Shown here: positions 14,386 through 22,033 of the stretch, one piece after another
How the letters are laid out: every line of letters starts with the position of its first letter
How positions within the stretch are numbered: position 1 is the first letter of the stretch
Notes under the pieces: generated by a model
Database searches by the model: none
Told to the model about the DNA's origin: nothing
Seen by the model: only the letters and a program-made list of their open reading frames with translations
DNA from: UBA5272 sp964577625
GTDB lineage: Bacteria; Patescibacteriota; Minisyncoccia; Phycocordibacterales; UBA5272
Direction: 5' to 3'
Assembly: GCA_964577625.1 (NCBI GenBank)
Contig: CAZNZP010000003.1
Location: 1-26,432, forward strand
Length of the DNA stretch: 26,432 nt
Program-made: the position numbers and the translations under genes

Positions 14386-15846
14386 TTATTTCTTATCTTT
14401 TACAAGTGGAAACATTATAGTTTCGCGAAGTGGAAGACCAGCTAAAAAAGCAAAAAGCCTATCCCCAAATCCAAATCCACAAGTTGGAGGCATACCATGC
14501 TCTAGCATTTCTACAAAATCCCAATCTGGCATCATCGCTTCTTCGTCCCCACTTTCTAAAAGTGATTTTTGTTTTTCAAAATTTTCTCTCTGAAGAATTG
14601 GATTATTTAATTCTGAATACCCTCTACCGATTTCACTTCCAGCAAGTATTGGTTGAAACATTTGCGCGGTCTTGCCGTCAGGATTTGGTTTAGCTAAAGG
14701 CGCAACAAGTAATGGAGGGTTAACTAGAAATGCTGGACCAGCGATATTCTTACGACAATATTTCCAAAGAGTATCTAAAAGTCTCTCGCGACTTTGTCCA
14801 TCATACTTCACTTCTAAATCTTCTAATTTATCTTTTATCTCTTCATCGCTAGCTTGCCAAATATCTATATTAGTCTGCTTTTTAATTTCTTCTGCGTAAT
14901 CTACTTCTATCCACTCATCTGCTAAATCAAAAGTAAAACCTTTCATTTCAAATTTTGTCTTTCCAAAAACTTCATTAGCAATTTTTACATAAAGCTCTTT
15001 TACCAATTTCATCCCATCTTTATAATCTGCATAAGGAAGATAAAATTCACAGTTAGTAAACTCTTGAAGATGTTCTGGACTAGATCCTTCATTTCGGTAA
15101 GCGCGACCAATTTCATAAGTACCAGCATATCCTGCGGCCATTAACCTTTTTTGCCAGAGCTCCCCTACACAAATACGCATATAAACTTCCATATCATAAT
15201 CATTATGGTAGGTCTTAAACGGTCTCGCTTCTGCTCCACCTGTCGTAGTTTCAATAGTTGGTGTTTCCACTTCAAGCATTCCTCTTTCATTCAAAAATTC
15301 ACGAACCACTCTCCAAAAGTGAGCTTTTTTATAAAACAATTCTCGTAGTTCACTGTTAGTCAAAATATCAAGATATCTATATCTCATTTTCAACTCTTCA
15401 TCTTGAAGTCCATGATATTTATCAGGTAAAGGTAAAAGAGATTTGGTAAGCATTTTAATATTTTTCACTAAAATACTTTTTTGTCCAGTTTTAGATAAAA
15501 ATTTTTCTCCTTCTATTTCTACAAAATCTCCAACATCAACAAACTCTTTAAAAAACTCAAAAGCTTCAGCCGGAGATTCTGGATTTTTAATAATAGCTTG
15601 CACTTTACTTTCTTCATTTAATTCACTAGAACCATCAAAAATATCAAAAAAGATTAAATTGCCTTGCCCACGAGAAGACATTACTCGTCCTCCCAAAATA
15701 GCAGTTTCTAGATTTTCAAAATCATTTAAATATTTTTTGATAGAAATATTTCTATCTGAATGAGCTGTGAAAGGATTAAAACCTCTTTCTTTTAGCTTTT
15801 CTAATTTTTTAAATCTTTCTTCTTTTAATTCTAAAATTGATGTCAT
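14386..15846 (-). CDS. lysS: Lysyl-tRNA synthetase, class II
   Basis: This gene encodes 486 residues. An N-terminal OB-fold anticodon-binding domain (around residues 50-140, GRVMSSRGQGNLIFFDIFDG) is followed by the class II catalytic domain: motif 1 near ERGMLEVETPTIE, motif 2 YEIGRAYRNEG...EFTNCEFY, and motif 3 GFGFGDRLFAFLAG, then the typical end RETIMFPLV. Length is normal. Motif 3 lacks the Ile of the common GIGIDR form but keeps the Gly-Asp-Arg. It is a single-gene transcript with its own promoter and tandem terminators. Confidence 0.93.
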   Translation of the reverse strand: MTSILELKEERFKKLEKLKERGFNPFTAHSDRNISIKKYLNDFENLETAILGGRVMSSRGQGNLIFFDIFDGSSELNEESKVQAIIKNPESPAEAFEFFKEFVDVGDFVEIEGEKFLSKTGQKSILVKNIKMLTKSLLPLPDKYHGLQDEELKMRYRYLDILTNSELRELFYKKAHFWRVVREFLNERGMLEVETPTIETTTGGAEARPFKTYHNDYDMEVYMRICVGELWQKRLMAAGYAGTYEIGRAYRNEGSSPEHLQEFTNCEFYLPYADYKDGMKLVKELYVKIANEVFGKTKFEMKGFTFDLADEWIEVDYAEEIKKQTNIDIWQASDEEIKDKLEDLEVKYDGQSRERLLDTLWKYCRKNIAGPAFLVNPPLLVAPLAKPNPDGKTAQMFQPILAGSEIGRGYSELNNPILQRENFEKQKSLLESGDEEAMMPDWDFVEMLEHGMPPTCGFGFGDRLFAFLAGLPLRETIMFPLVKDKK

Positions 15847-15876
15847 AGTGAGTATTTGTTAGTAAATAATAAGGTT

Positions 15877-15905
15877 ATTATAAAGTATTTTTAAGAAAAA
15901 GTAAA
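15877..15905 (-). promoter_or_regulatory. Promoter of lysS
   Basis: TTTACT (15900-15905), 17 bases, perfect TATAAT (15877-15882) on the minus strand. The leader is about 24 bases. It is divergent from the Nudix gene promoter. Confidence 0.6.
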
Positions 15906-15908
15906 AAT

Positions 15909-15936
15909 TTGGCTAATAAATAAATTTTGATAGTAT
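15909..15936 (+). promoter_or_regulatory. Possible promoter of the Nudix gene
   Basis: TTGGCT (15909-15914), 16 bases, TAGTAT (15931-15936) on the plus strand. The same TAGTAT -10 serves the plus-strand gene at 24658. The match is moderate. Confidence 0.45.
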
Positions 15937-15966
15937 AAAAATAATTGTTCATCTAAAAATACGAAA

Positions 15967-16356
15967 ATGGAAAAAGGTGTTATTGTGATAAATGGATTAA
16001 TTTTTACAGAAGGAAAAATTTTACTTTGTAAAAAGAGGGATTTTTGGATACTTCCTGGTGGAAAATTTGAGGTGAAAAAAGACAAAACGGAATTGGATAG
16101 TTTAAAGAGAGAGTTGGAGGAAGAGTTGGGTGTAAAAAATCCTATACTCCTCGTAACAACTAAAAGAGAATATTACGGACTTAAAACTATAAGAGGGAAA
16201 AATATTGAAAAAGTTATACTTTACAAAGTATTAATTGATGAAAAATTCAATCCGAGAAACGAAATTGTGCAAGCTAAATATTTTTCTAAAAAACAACTTT
16301 TGAAATTAAATCTATCCGACGCTACGAGACAAATTCTTAAAAGTGTAGAATTTTAA
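15967..16356 (+). CDS. Nudix-family hydrolase with an altered Nudix box
   Basis: This gene encodes 129 residues, a single-domain Nudix fold. The second half of the signature is perfect (RELEEELGV), so the main metal-binding Glu residues are present. The first half, starting at LPGGKFE, has two extra residues, and the Glu normally found seven residues before the Arg is not in place (a Lys-Asp-Lys-Thr-Glu stretch instead). Family members cleave nucleoside diphosphates linked to other groups, often as house-cleaning enzymes, and the substrate cannot be told. It is one of only three plus-strand genes, divergent from lysS and convergent with the META gene, with which it shares a terminator. Confidence 0.85.
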   Translation: MEKGVIVINGLIFTEGKILLCKKRDFWILPGGKFEVKKDKTELDSLKRELEEELGVKNPILLVTTKREYYGLKTIRGKNIEKVILYKVLIDEKFNPRNEIVQAKYFSKKQLLKLNLSDATRQILKSVEF

Positions 16357-16376
16357 AATCCCCTTTCGGGGATTTT
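16355..16376. terminator. Bidirectional terminator between the Nudix and META genes
   Basis: A perfect 9-bp stem AAAATCCCC/GGGGATTTT (16355-16363 with 16368-16376) closed by a TTTC tetraloop. The stem begins inside the Nudix TAA stop codon. A and T runs on both sides allow use on either strand. Confidence 0.85.
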
Positions 16377-16390
16377 ATTTTACTTGTCTA

Positions 16391-16924
16391 TTATTCTTGA
16401 TAATTTAAAACAAAAATCATTTGTCCTGCATTATCTTTAAGATTAAGTCCCAAAAGTCCTGAGCTGGTCACAAAATATGATTCGGCTTTTTCTAGGTCTG
16501 CAAAATAAATTCCTTCTTGTGAACCTTCGCAGTAGAGTTCCGTTCTCGTGATATCAGAAAAGGATATTTTAGAACCGTTTAAAGAATATAAACCAGCTCC
16601 ACCATTACAATCTGTAGTAGTGGTAAAAGTACCATCCTCCTTTAAGATTAAATTGAAAACTTTTCCATTTTTTGGAGATAAATGATTTTCATCAGAATAA
16701 CTTGTATTTTCCCAAAGCCAACCATCTTTATAAGTCAAAGCCATAAAAGAAGCATATGACTTTGTCTCACCATTATTAGCAACCGCAGTATCAATGCTAT
16801 TAATGATATCGTTTCTTCCTTGCAAGTCGTAAATTTTATTTGTTAAGTAAAAGAATCCTCCAATAGCTAAAGCAGCTATTAAGAGATAAACTATTCCATA
16901 TGTACTTTTATTGGTATTAGACAT
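16391..16924 (-). CDS. Membrane-anchored META-domain (HslJ-like) protein
   Basis: This gene encodes 177 residues with one N-terminal membrane helix (about 10-28) and the rest outside. The external part resembles a META/HslJ domain: a Trp-containing first strand (GWLWENTSY), TTTTDCNGGAGLYSLNGSKISF, TRTELYC, a helix FADLEKAESY and a final strand NLKDNAGQMIFVL. The two Cys (in DCNGG and LYCEG) are well placed for a disulfide, which fits a genome with an extracytoplasmic DsbA. META domains occur in heat-shock and surface proteins, and their biochemical role is unclear. The gene starts 2 bases after greA and is probably translated from the same mRNA. Confidence 0.8.
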   Translation of the reverse strand: MSNTNKSTYGIVYLLIAALAIGGFFYLTNKIYDLQGRNDIINSIDTAVANNGETKSYASFMALTYKDGWLWENTSYSDENHLSPKNGKVFNLILKEDGTFTTTTDCNGGAGLYSLNGSKISFSDITRTELYCEGSQEGIYFADLEKAESYFVTSSGLLGLNLKDNAGQMIFVLNYQE

Positions 16925-16926
16925 AA

Positions 16927-17403
16927 TTAATTTATTTTAATAATTTTATATCTCACTTCTCCTTTTGGTGCAATAAATGATACTGTCTCCCCTTCAGCTC
17001 TACCAAGTAAAGCCGAACCGAGAGGAGATTCGTTGGAGATTTTTCCACTATCCAAATCCACTTCCTCTGAACCGACAATAGTGAAAGTGTTTGTCTCGTC
17101 ATTTCCTTCTAAATTTTTTACTACAACTACAGAGCCGACAGCTACACCATTCTTTGAACTACTAGCATCTGTAATCACCGCATTTTGTAAAATTGTTTCT
17201 AATTCGCTAATTCTTGCTTCACATCTAGCTTGGTCTTCTCTAGCTTGAGAATACTCAGCATTTTCAGCCAAGTCACCGAGAGATTTTGACCACTCAATAG
17301 AGTCCGCAATTTCTTTTCTACGCACAGTTTTTAAATTGTTAAGCTCTAATTCAAGCTCCTTTTTCTTTTCAATTGTTAGATATTCTTTTACTTCTTTTGC
17401 CAT
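16927..17403 (-). CDS. greA: Transcription elongation factor GreA
   Basis: This gene encodes 158 residues. The N-terminal coiled-coil hairpin carries the acidic tip and signature LGDLAENAEYSQAREDQ, followed by the C-terminal FKBP-like domain with ISNESPLGSALLGRAEGE and a final RYKIIKI strand. GreA enters the RNA polymerase secondary channel and triggers cleavage of backtracked RNA. Length and motifs are typical. It has its own extended -10 promoter after mrdA and is followed 2 bases later by the META gene. Confidence 0.97.
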   Translation of the reverse strand: MAKEVKEYLTIEKKKELELELNNLKTVRRKEIADSIEWSKSLGDLAENAEYSQAREDQARCEARISELETILQNAVITDASSSKNGVAVGSVVVVKNLEGNDETNTFTIVGSEEVDLDSGKISNESPLGSALLGRAEGETVSFIAPKGEVRYKIIKIN

Positions 17404-17440
17404 AAAAATTAAATTTTAAGTACCCTTATTAATTGTTAAA

Positions 17441-17449
17441 ATAATAGCA
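17441..17449 (-). promoter_or_regulatory. Extended -10 promoter of greA
   Basis: TG-C-TATTAT on the minus strand, about 38 bases before the ATG, in the 66-base gap after mrdA. The -35 is weak. Confidence 0.5.
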
Positions 17450-17469
17450 CATTTTTGAGTATTTTGAAA

Positions 17470-19224
17470 TTAATCTAAATAATTCTTAATATTTTCTGCC
17501 ATGTATTCTAAAACTGGTTTAATAGCCCAAGAAGCTCCTGGGGCATCCACTGGACCATTTTCTAAAATCACCACAAAAGCATATTTTGGTTTATCAAATG
17601 GAAAATATCCCACCATCAAAGAATTCACTCTACCTTTCACAATACCAATTTCAGCTGTTCCAGATTTTGCAGCTACATCTAAGCCCAGAATATTTAATTG
17701 AGGAACTGTACCTCCTGGAAGAACTACATTCTTCATACCTTGCTCTACATACTTCAAAGCGTTTTGATTAAGATTTAAATTTTGAATATTCCAAACTCTA
17801 TTATTGTACTGATTTATTAATTCTTTATTTGATAATTCATTAGTTGAGGTGGCAGACAAAAAGACATGTGGTGTAACAAGCTTGCCTCCATTAGCAACCG
17901 CCGCTATATATCTCACCAACTCTGCTGGTGTGACTTGAAAACCAAATTGTCCAATAGATGTATGATAAGTGTCTCCCAATCTCCACTCTCCATCTATAAA
18001 ATTAATTCTTTTCCATTCAGGAGTAGGTATCACACCATCAATCTCTCCAGGCAAATCTATACCAGTAGCAGTAGAAAGACCAAATAATTTTGCATATTCA
18101 TCAATTTTAGCAATACCAAGACCTTTTTGATCTTCATATCCACCTCCGACTTGATAAAAATACTCGTCTGAAGAGACAGCTATTGCTTCCACCACATTTA
18201 CCCAACCATGCACTTTCCAATCTCTAAAGACTGTATCCGGACCACCGTATCTATTTTTAATCACAATAGCTCCTTTAGATAAGAGTTTTTTAGTGGGAGA
18301 AATTATTCCCTCATTTAAAGCCCCGTAAGCCATAAAAGGTTTGACTACTGAACCAGGAGTAAAGAGTCCAGAAGTTGCTCTGTTTAAAAATGGAGTTCTT
18401 TTATCTTGAAGAGATTTAGCAACTTCTTGTTTTTCTTCACTAGTGCTAGCATTAGTCATTAGATTATTATTGTATTCAGGATAAGAAACTAATGATAAAA
18501 TTTCGCCATTATTCACATCCATGATAATTCCAGCTCCAGAAGTAAAACCTTTTGAGTTTACTGAACTCCGAATAGAAGAATAGAATTCTTTTTGTAAAAG
18601 AGAGTCTATAGTTAAAGTAAGGTCTGCTCCAGGAATTGGTTTTACGATTAAGTTTTCAGATTCTACTTCTGAACGCACATCTTTTTCTACAATTCTTTTT
18701 CCATTCACTCCAGTTAACAATTCATCATAAAAAAGTTCTACTCCATCTTTTCCTATATATGTATCTTGCCAAAAATTATCTAAATTATCTTTTTTAGGAG
18801 AAGAGACATAACCTAATAAATTTGAAAATCCAGAAATATCTATATACTCTCTTTTTAAAATATCACTTGAAGAAGCTGTGGTATTTTTAGCTAAAATTTC
18901 ACCATTTCTATCATAGATTTCACCACGATTTGCAATAATCAATTTCGTATTATATCTGTTGTTGTCAGATTTTTCTTTATAATAGTCATAGTTTTGAATC
19001 TGAAGTATAAAAAGCCGATAAGAAAAAATAGAAAAAACTATAAATAGAACAAAAAGAGGCAAATGTTCCATAAAAGAAGAGATGGGTTTATTGAAAGCTC
19101 CTTCCATACTCTCTGTATCAAGTCCAGGTAGATTAGAAGAATCCACAAAAATATCTTCCGGATTAATTTCTCCCCCGCTTTGTCTTTTTCTGAAAAATTT
19201 TTTCTTAAAAATATTTCTTACCAT
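17470..19224 (-). CDS. mrdA: Elongasome transpeptidase PBP2
   Basis: This gene encodes 584 residues from the ATG at 19222-19224. A TTG two codons upstream is possible but less likely. A basic cytoplasmic N terminus precedes a membrane helix (about 55-75), a pedestal domain starting NRGEIYDRNG, and the transpeptidase domain with nucleophile S292 in GSVVK, the second motif as S-S-D (351-353) in place of SxN, and K-S-G-T. The SSD and KSG variants are common in PBP2. It synthesises side-wall cross-links with RodA and MreBCD. Its place after mreB-mreC and the short mreD-slot gene supports PBP2. No rodA is in the window. Confidence 0.93.
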   Translation of the reverse strand: MVRNIFKKKFFRKRQSGGEINPEDIFVDSSNLPGLDTESMEGAFNKPISSFMEHLPLFVLFIVFSIFSYRLFILQIQNYDYYKEKSDNNRYNTKLIIANRGEIYDRNGEILAKNTTASSSDILKREYIDISGFSNLLGYVSSPKKDNLDNFWQDTYIGKDGVELFYDELLTGVNGKRIVEKDVRSEVESENLIVKPIPGADLTLTIDSLLQKEFYSSIRSSVNSKGFTSGAGIIMDVNNGEILSLVSYPEYNNNLMTNASTSEEKQEVAKSLQDKRTPFLNRATSGLFTPGSVVKPFMAYGALNEGIISPTKKLLSKGAIVIKNRYGGPDTVFRDWKVHGWVNVVEAIAVSSDEYFYQVGGGYEDQKGLGIAKIDEYAKLFGLSTATGIDLPGEIDGVIPTPEWKRINFIDGEWRLGDTYHTSIGQFGFQVTPAELVRYIAAVANGGKLVTPHVFLSATSTNELSNKELINQYNNRVWNIQNLNLNQNALKYVEQGMKNVVLPGGTVPQLNILGLDVAAKSGTAEIGIVKGRVNSLMVGYFPFDKPKYAFVVILENGPVDAPGASWAIKPVLEYMAENIKNYLD

Positions 19225-19239
19225 AGCCAATCAAATAAA

Positions 19240-19416
19240 CTATCTTAAATATGGTTTTAAAAATCTATAACCAATAAGTATCACAAAAAAAACTGTAGTT
19301 AAAAATGGAAAACCAATATTAGATAAACTTAAATCATAAAAAATACAAAAAAGAAAAACAGCTACCAATATTGTATTTAAAACTATTCTCCAAAAATTAT
19401 TTTTTACTACTCTCAT
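19240..19416 (-). CDS. 58-residue two-helix membrane protein in the mreD position
   Basis: This small gene is easily missed. ATG at 19414-19416, TAG at 19240-19242, 58 residues. The protein has a basic start (RVVKNNFWR), a first hydrophobic helix (about 11-27), a short polar turn (DLSLSN), a second hydrophobic helix (about 34-50) and a basic end (RFLKPYLR), so both ends should be cytoplasmic. It starts 4 bases after mreC and ends 15 bases before mrdA, exactly where mreD normally lies. MreD usually has about 160 residues and five or six helices. This could be a minimal MreD, a remnant of one, or an unrelated small subunit. The tight spacing argues that it is translated. Confidence 0.78.
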   Translation of the reverse strand: MRVVKNNFWRIVLNTILVAVFLFCIFYDLSLSNIGFPFLTTVFFVILIGYRFLKPYLR

Positions 19417-19420
19417 ATTT

Positions 19421-20347
19421 TTAATTATTTTCTATATAATAGTTACCATTTTCTCTAGTGTTATAGTAACCTCTCACAAATAAGACTTGATAAAAAGCTG
19501 CTTCTTGTTTCTCGATTTTAATAATTTCCCCTAAAGCCTTGCTTTCATCTCTAGCTAAATAGATTATAGTACCTGTAGAAATTTTGATATTCTCTGGAAT
19601 CTTTGCGACAAAATCACCTCCTCCATATCCAATAAATTCAATCAAAAGACCGTCCGCTGAAGATATTGGTGTACTTAAATTAATATTTATTTCACTTGAA
19701 GAATTAGTCGTTAAACTAGAAGTACTAGATGTACTTGAAGTAGAGTTCAAATTATTTAAATCTTCACCCTCTAATATATTTTCACCTTGAATAGGTGCAA
19801 TCTCTACTGGCTCTCTAAAACCTTTAGCTCGCACAACTCCTTCTACTTGATTTTTATCTTTAGAATAAAGTGAGACTAAAGAAGATTTTTCTCCGACTGA
19901 ACTTACGACCCCGATAGCTTTATCTGGATACAAAAAGACAATAGCCTCTTCTTCCACTCCAGCTTCTCTACCTTTATTCAAAAGAATAGTTTCATAAATA
20001 TTTGTAAAATCAGAAAAGATTTTCTTGGCAACGATTTTTTTTGCATCACCAACACCATTAACGTTTATAACATTTTTATCTTTCTCTATTTGTAATTCAT
20101 TTTCTAGGCGAGAAATTTCATCTAGCAGATTTTTTCTATTAGAAAAATATCCTAAAATATTATAAAAGATATTAGAGACAAAATTTGTAGAACTGTCGGC
20201 AGCAATCAAAACTGTTTCTGGAGCAGCTACTTGAATCTTGTTTACATTAAAATAATTTCTCAAAAAAGGAAAAGAAAAAAGAAAGACAAAATATATGACA
20301 ATAAATAAAATATTATATTTAAATTTCTTTTTAGTCTTCAAATTCAT
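19421..20347 (-). CDS. mreC: Rod-shape protein MreC
   Basis: This gene encodes 308 residues from the ATG at 20345-20347. A short basic N terminus precedes one membrane helix (about 11-30), a coiled-coil (about 74-90, LLDEISRLENELQIEKDK) and the MreC beta domain with ETILLNKGREAGVEEEAIV and IGVVSSVGEKSSLV. A Ser/Thr/Asn low-complexity stretch of ~25 residues interrupts the second beta half, encoded by imperfect 9-base repeats. It is probably a surface loop. MreC links MreB filaments to PBP2 outside the membrane. A TATAAT lies 6 bases before the ATG. Confidence 0.93.
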   Translation of the reverse strand: MNLKTKKKFKYNILFIVIYFVFLFSFPFLRNYFNVNKIQVAAPETVLIAADSSTNFVSNIFYNILGYFSNRKNLLDEISRLENELQIEKDKNVINVNGVGDAKKIVAKKIFSDFTNIYETILLNKGREAGVEEEAIVFLYPDKAIGVVSSVGEKSSLVSLYSKDKNQVEGVVRAKGFREPVEIAPIQGENILEGEDLNNLNSTSSTSSTSSLTTNSSSEININLSTPISSADGLLIEFIGYGGGDFVAKIPENIKISTGTIIYLARDESKALGEIIKIEKQEAAFYQVLFVRGYYNTRENGNYYIENN

Positions 20348-20353
20348 AATACG

Positions 20354-20359
20354 ATTATA
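20354..20359 (-). promoter_or_regulatory. -10 element before mreC, predicting a leaderless transcript
   Basis: A perfect TATAAT ends 6 bases before the mreC ATG, the same geometry as at gap. It lies in the 47-base gap after mreB and would allow mreC-mrdA expression independent of mreB. Confidence 0.45.
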
Positions 20360-20394
20360 CACTAAATAATCTGACCCTAAAAGACTAAAAAACT

Positions 20395-21456
20395 CTATTC
20401 AATAGGAATAATATCTTTTGAGTCTTTGATAATAAGCTCGTGATACCTCGCCAAATCAGAAAGTACTATTTCTGTACCTACTACCACATCGGTCAATGGA
20501 CTTATAGAAATATGTGCAGCTACTTTTAGATTTTCTTCAAACAATTTATCAATATTCCTTATGAGTGATCCACCACCTGTGAGTATTATTCCATCCCTTA
20601 AAATATCTCCTAAAATTTCTGGAGGTGCTGCTTCCAAAGTCTCTCTCACAGCTTCTACAATTTGAAACAAACTCGGAGCCATAGCTTCGCGAATATCAGC
20701 CTCATTTACATCAATTTCTTTTGGAAGACCAGAAACCAAATCTCTTCCTTTGATGGACATATCTCTTTGGGTGATGGAATGTTCATCTGGTAAAGCTGAG
20801 CCGATTTCTATTTTTATTTCTTCAGCTGTCTTTTCTCCTATTAAAACTTTATACTGATTACGGACAAATGAGATAATATCTTGATTCATTTTGTCTCCAG
20901 CTATTTTTATATTTCTTCTTTTCACAATTCCAGAAAGTGAAGTAATAGCTACATCTGTAGTACCGCCACCGATATCTACCACCATTGATCCTGTAGGAGT
21001 CTCAATAGACAACCCCATACCAATAGCAGCTGCAGCTGCTTCTTCTAGAATATAAACTTCTCTAGCCCCAGCAGCATTCGCCGCGTCTTCAACCGCTCTA
21101 ATCTCCACATCCGTTACTCCAATAGGTATACCGATTACCACCCTTGGTCTTAAAAACTTTTTATTTAAATTGTTGGCTTTACTGATTAAATAAGACAAAA
21201 ATTCTTCTGTCACTTCATAATCAGAAATTACTCCATCAATAATTGGTCTCACAATAGTAATGTGTTCCGGAGTTCTACCCATCATATTTTTCGCTTCCGC
21301 TCCAAGAGCCACAATTTTATTTGTCTTGTTGTTTATAGCTACCACTGAAGGCTCGTTAATCACAATCCCAGTTCCACGTAAAGAAACTAGAGTGTTGGTA
21401 GTACCTAAATCAATACCAATATCGTTAGAAAATTTAGAAAAATACTTCTTAAACAT
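20395..21456 (-). CDS. mreB: Actin-like cell-shape protein MreB
   Basis: This gene encodes 353 residues of actin fold. The phosphate-1 motif IGIDLGTTNTLV is at about 13-24, the phosphate-2 motif VVDIGGGTTDVAI in the middle, and the adenosine motif ILTGGGSLIRNID near the end. The N-terminal amphipathic stretch (MFKKYFSKF) could bind membrane. The hinge segment EEAAAAAIGMGL is typical. Length is standard. It begins the elongasome cluster and is transcribed from a promoter whose -35 overlaps that of the divergent secreted-protein gene. Confidence 0.97.
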   Translation of the reverse strand: MFKKYFSKFSNDIGIDLGTTNTLVSLRGTGIVINEPSVVAINNKTNKIVALGAEAKNMMGRTPEHITIVRPIIDGVISDYEVTEEFLSYLISKANNLNKKFLRPRVVIGIPIGVTDVEIRAVEDAANAAGAREVYILEEAAAAAIGMGLSIETPTGSMVVDIGGGTTDVAITSLSGIVKRRNIKIAGDKMNQDIISFVRNQYKVLIGEKTAEEIKIEIGSALPDEHSITQRDMSIKGRDLVSGLPKEIDVNEADIREAMAPSLFQIVEAVRETLEAAPPEILGDILRDGIILTGGGSLIRNIDKLFEENLKVAAHISISPLTDVVVGTEIVLSDLARYHELIIKDSKDIIPIE

Positions 21457-21472
21457 AGCTAAAATTTCCTAT

Positions 21473-21501
21473 ATCTTATCATAAAGATCCCGGCTTGACA
21501 A
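21473..21501 (-). promoter_or_regulatory. Promoter of mreB
   Basis: TTGTCA (21496-21501), 17 bases, TAAGAT (21473-21478) with an upstream TG. The leader is about 9 bases. Its -35 shares five bases with the -35 of the opposite promoter. Confidence 0.75.
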
Positions 21502-21523
21502 AGCTATAGCTCTTTTATAGAAT
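21495..21523 (+). promoter_or_regulatory. Promoter of the secreted-protein gene
   Basis: Perfect TTGACA (21495-21500), 17 bases, TAGAAT (21518-21523). A 10-base palindrome AGCTATAGCT (21502-21511) lies within the spacer and could be an operator. Confidence 0.75.
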
Positions 21524-21566
21524 CAAGTTAGAAATCAGTATTGTCAAACTTTAAAAACATACAGAA

Positions 21567-21977
21567 ATGAAAAAATTAATGTTCTTTTTTATTTTTGCGC
21601 TTTCAATTTTTTCTTTCAAATCTGAAGCGCAATATTGGGGTGGATATGGTAATTATTGGGAGCAAAATATGATTCAAAGATTTGACCTGGGACCATATGG
21701 TTATGGGCAAATGCAAGACCAAATAATGCGTTTTGGTATGAGATATGGTTACGATTTATATCGTCAACAATCTCAGACTTATATGAATTTATTTGGAAGA
21801 CAGTTTCTTATTTTGCAAATCAAAAATCTCCGCCTCACAAGAGCTGGATCCATGGTCTGGATAGATTATTATCTGAACGGGATAAATATTGGCCGGACCG
21901 ATTTTGTAGGTAGAATAGGTACAACCATAATTTACCGACAAAATGTAGACCGAGCTATGTATCGCCGTTACTGGTAA
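21567..21977 (+). CDS. Small secreted Tyr/Gln/Arg-rich protein of unknown function
   Basis: This gene encodes 136 residues. A clear Sec signal peptide (MKK, hydrophobic 5-16, cleavage after SEA before Gln22) leaves a mature protein of 115 residues. The first part is rich in Tyr, Gly, Gln, Met and Trp (YWGGYGNYW, YGYGQMQ, RYGYDLYRQQ). The second part has short alternating beta-like segments (FLILQIKNLRL, MVWIDYYLNG, GTTIIYRQ) and a basic, aromatic end (YRRYW). It has no Cys. I do not recognise a family. It is a solitary plus-strand gene with a consensus-like promoter and its own terminator. A surface-layer, adhesive or host-contact role is a guess only. Confidence 0.82.
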   Translation: MKKLMFFFIFALSIFSFKSEAQYWGGYGNYWEQNMIQRFDLGPYGYGQMQDQIMRFGMRYGYDLYRQQSQTYMNLFGRQFLILQIKNLRLTRAGSMVWIDYYLNGINIGRTDFVGRIGTTIIYRQNVDRAMYRRYW

Positions 21978-21994
21978 ATGATCTAAAGAAAATT

Positions 21995-22021
21995 AAAATC
22001 GCCTTTATAAAGGGCGATTTT
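21995..22021. terminator. Bidirectional terminator between the secreted-protein gene and proS
   Basis: A 9-bp stem AAAATCGCC/GGCGATTTT (21995-22003 with 22013-22021) with T-runs on both strands, between two convergent stop codons. Confidence 0.85.
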
Positions 22022-22033
22022 TTGTTTTATTTT

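Noticed and set aside
15891..16085. Open frame of 64 codons on the minus strand opposite the Nudix gene start
   Set aside because: It covers the lysS promoter and the Nudix coding region. The Nudix signature clearly shows the plus strand is coding.
19225..19230. TTG start for mrdA two codons upstream
   Set aside because: An ATG follows immediately and nothing such as a Shine-Dalgarno site favours the TTG.
19680..19760. Phase-variable repeat tract in mreC
   Set aside because: The 9-base units coding Ser/Thr are imperfect and a multiple of three long, so slippage would not shift the frame. Ordinary low complexity is the simpler reading.
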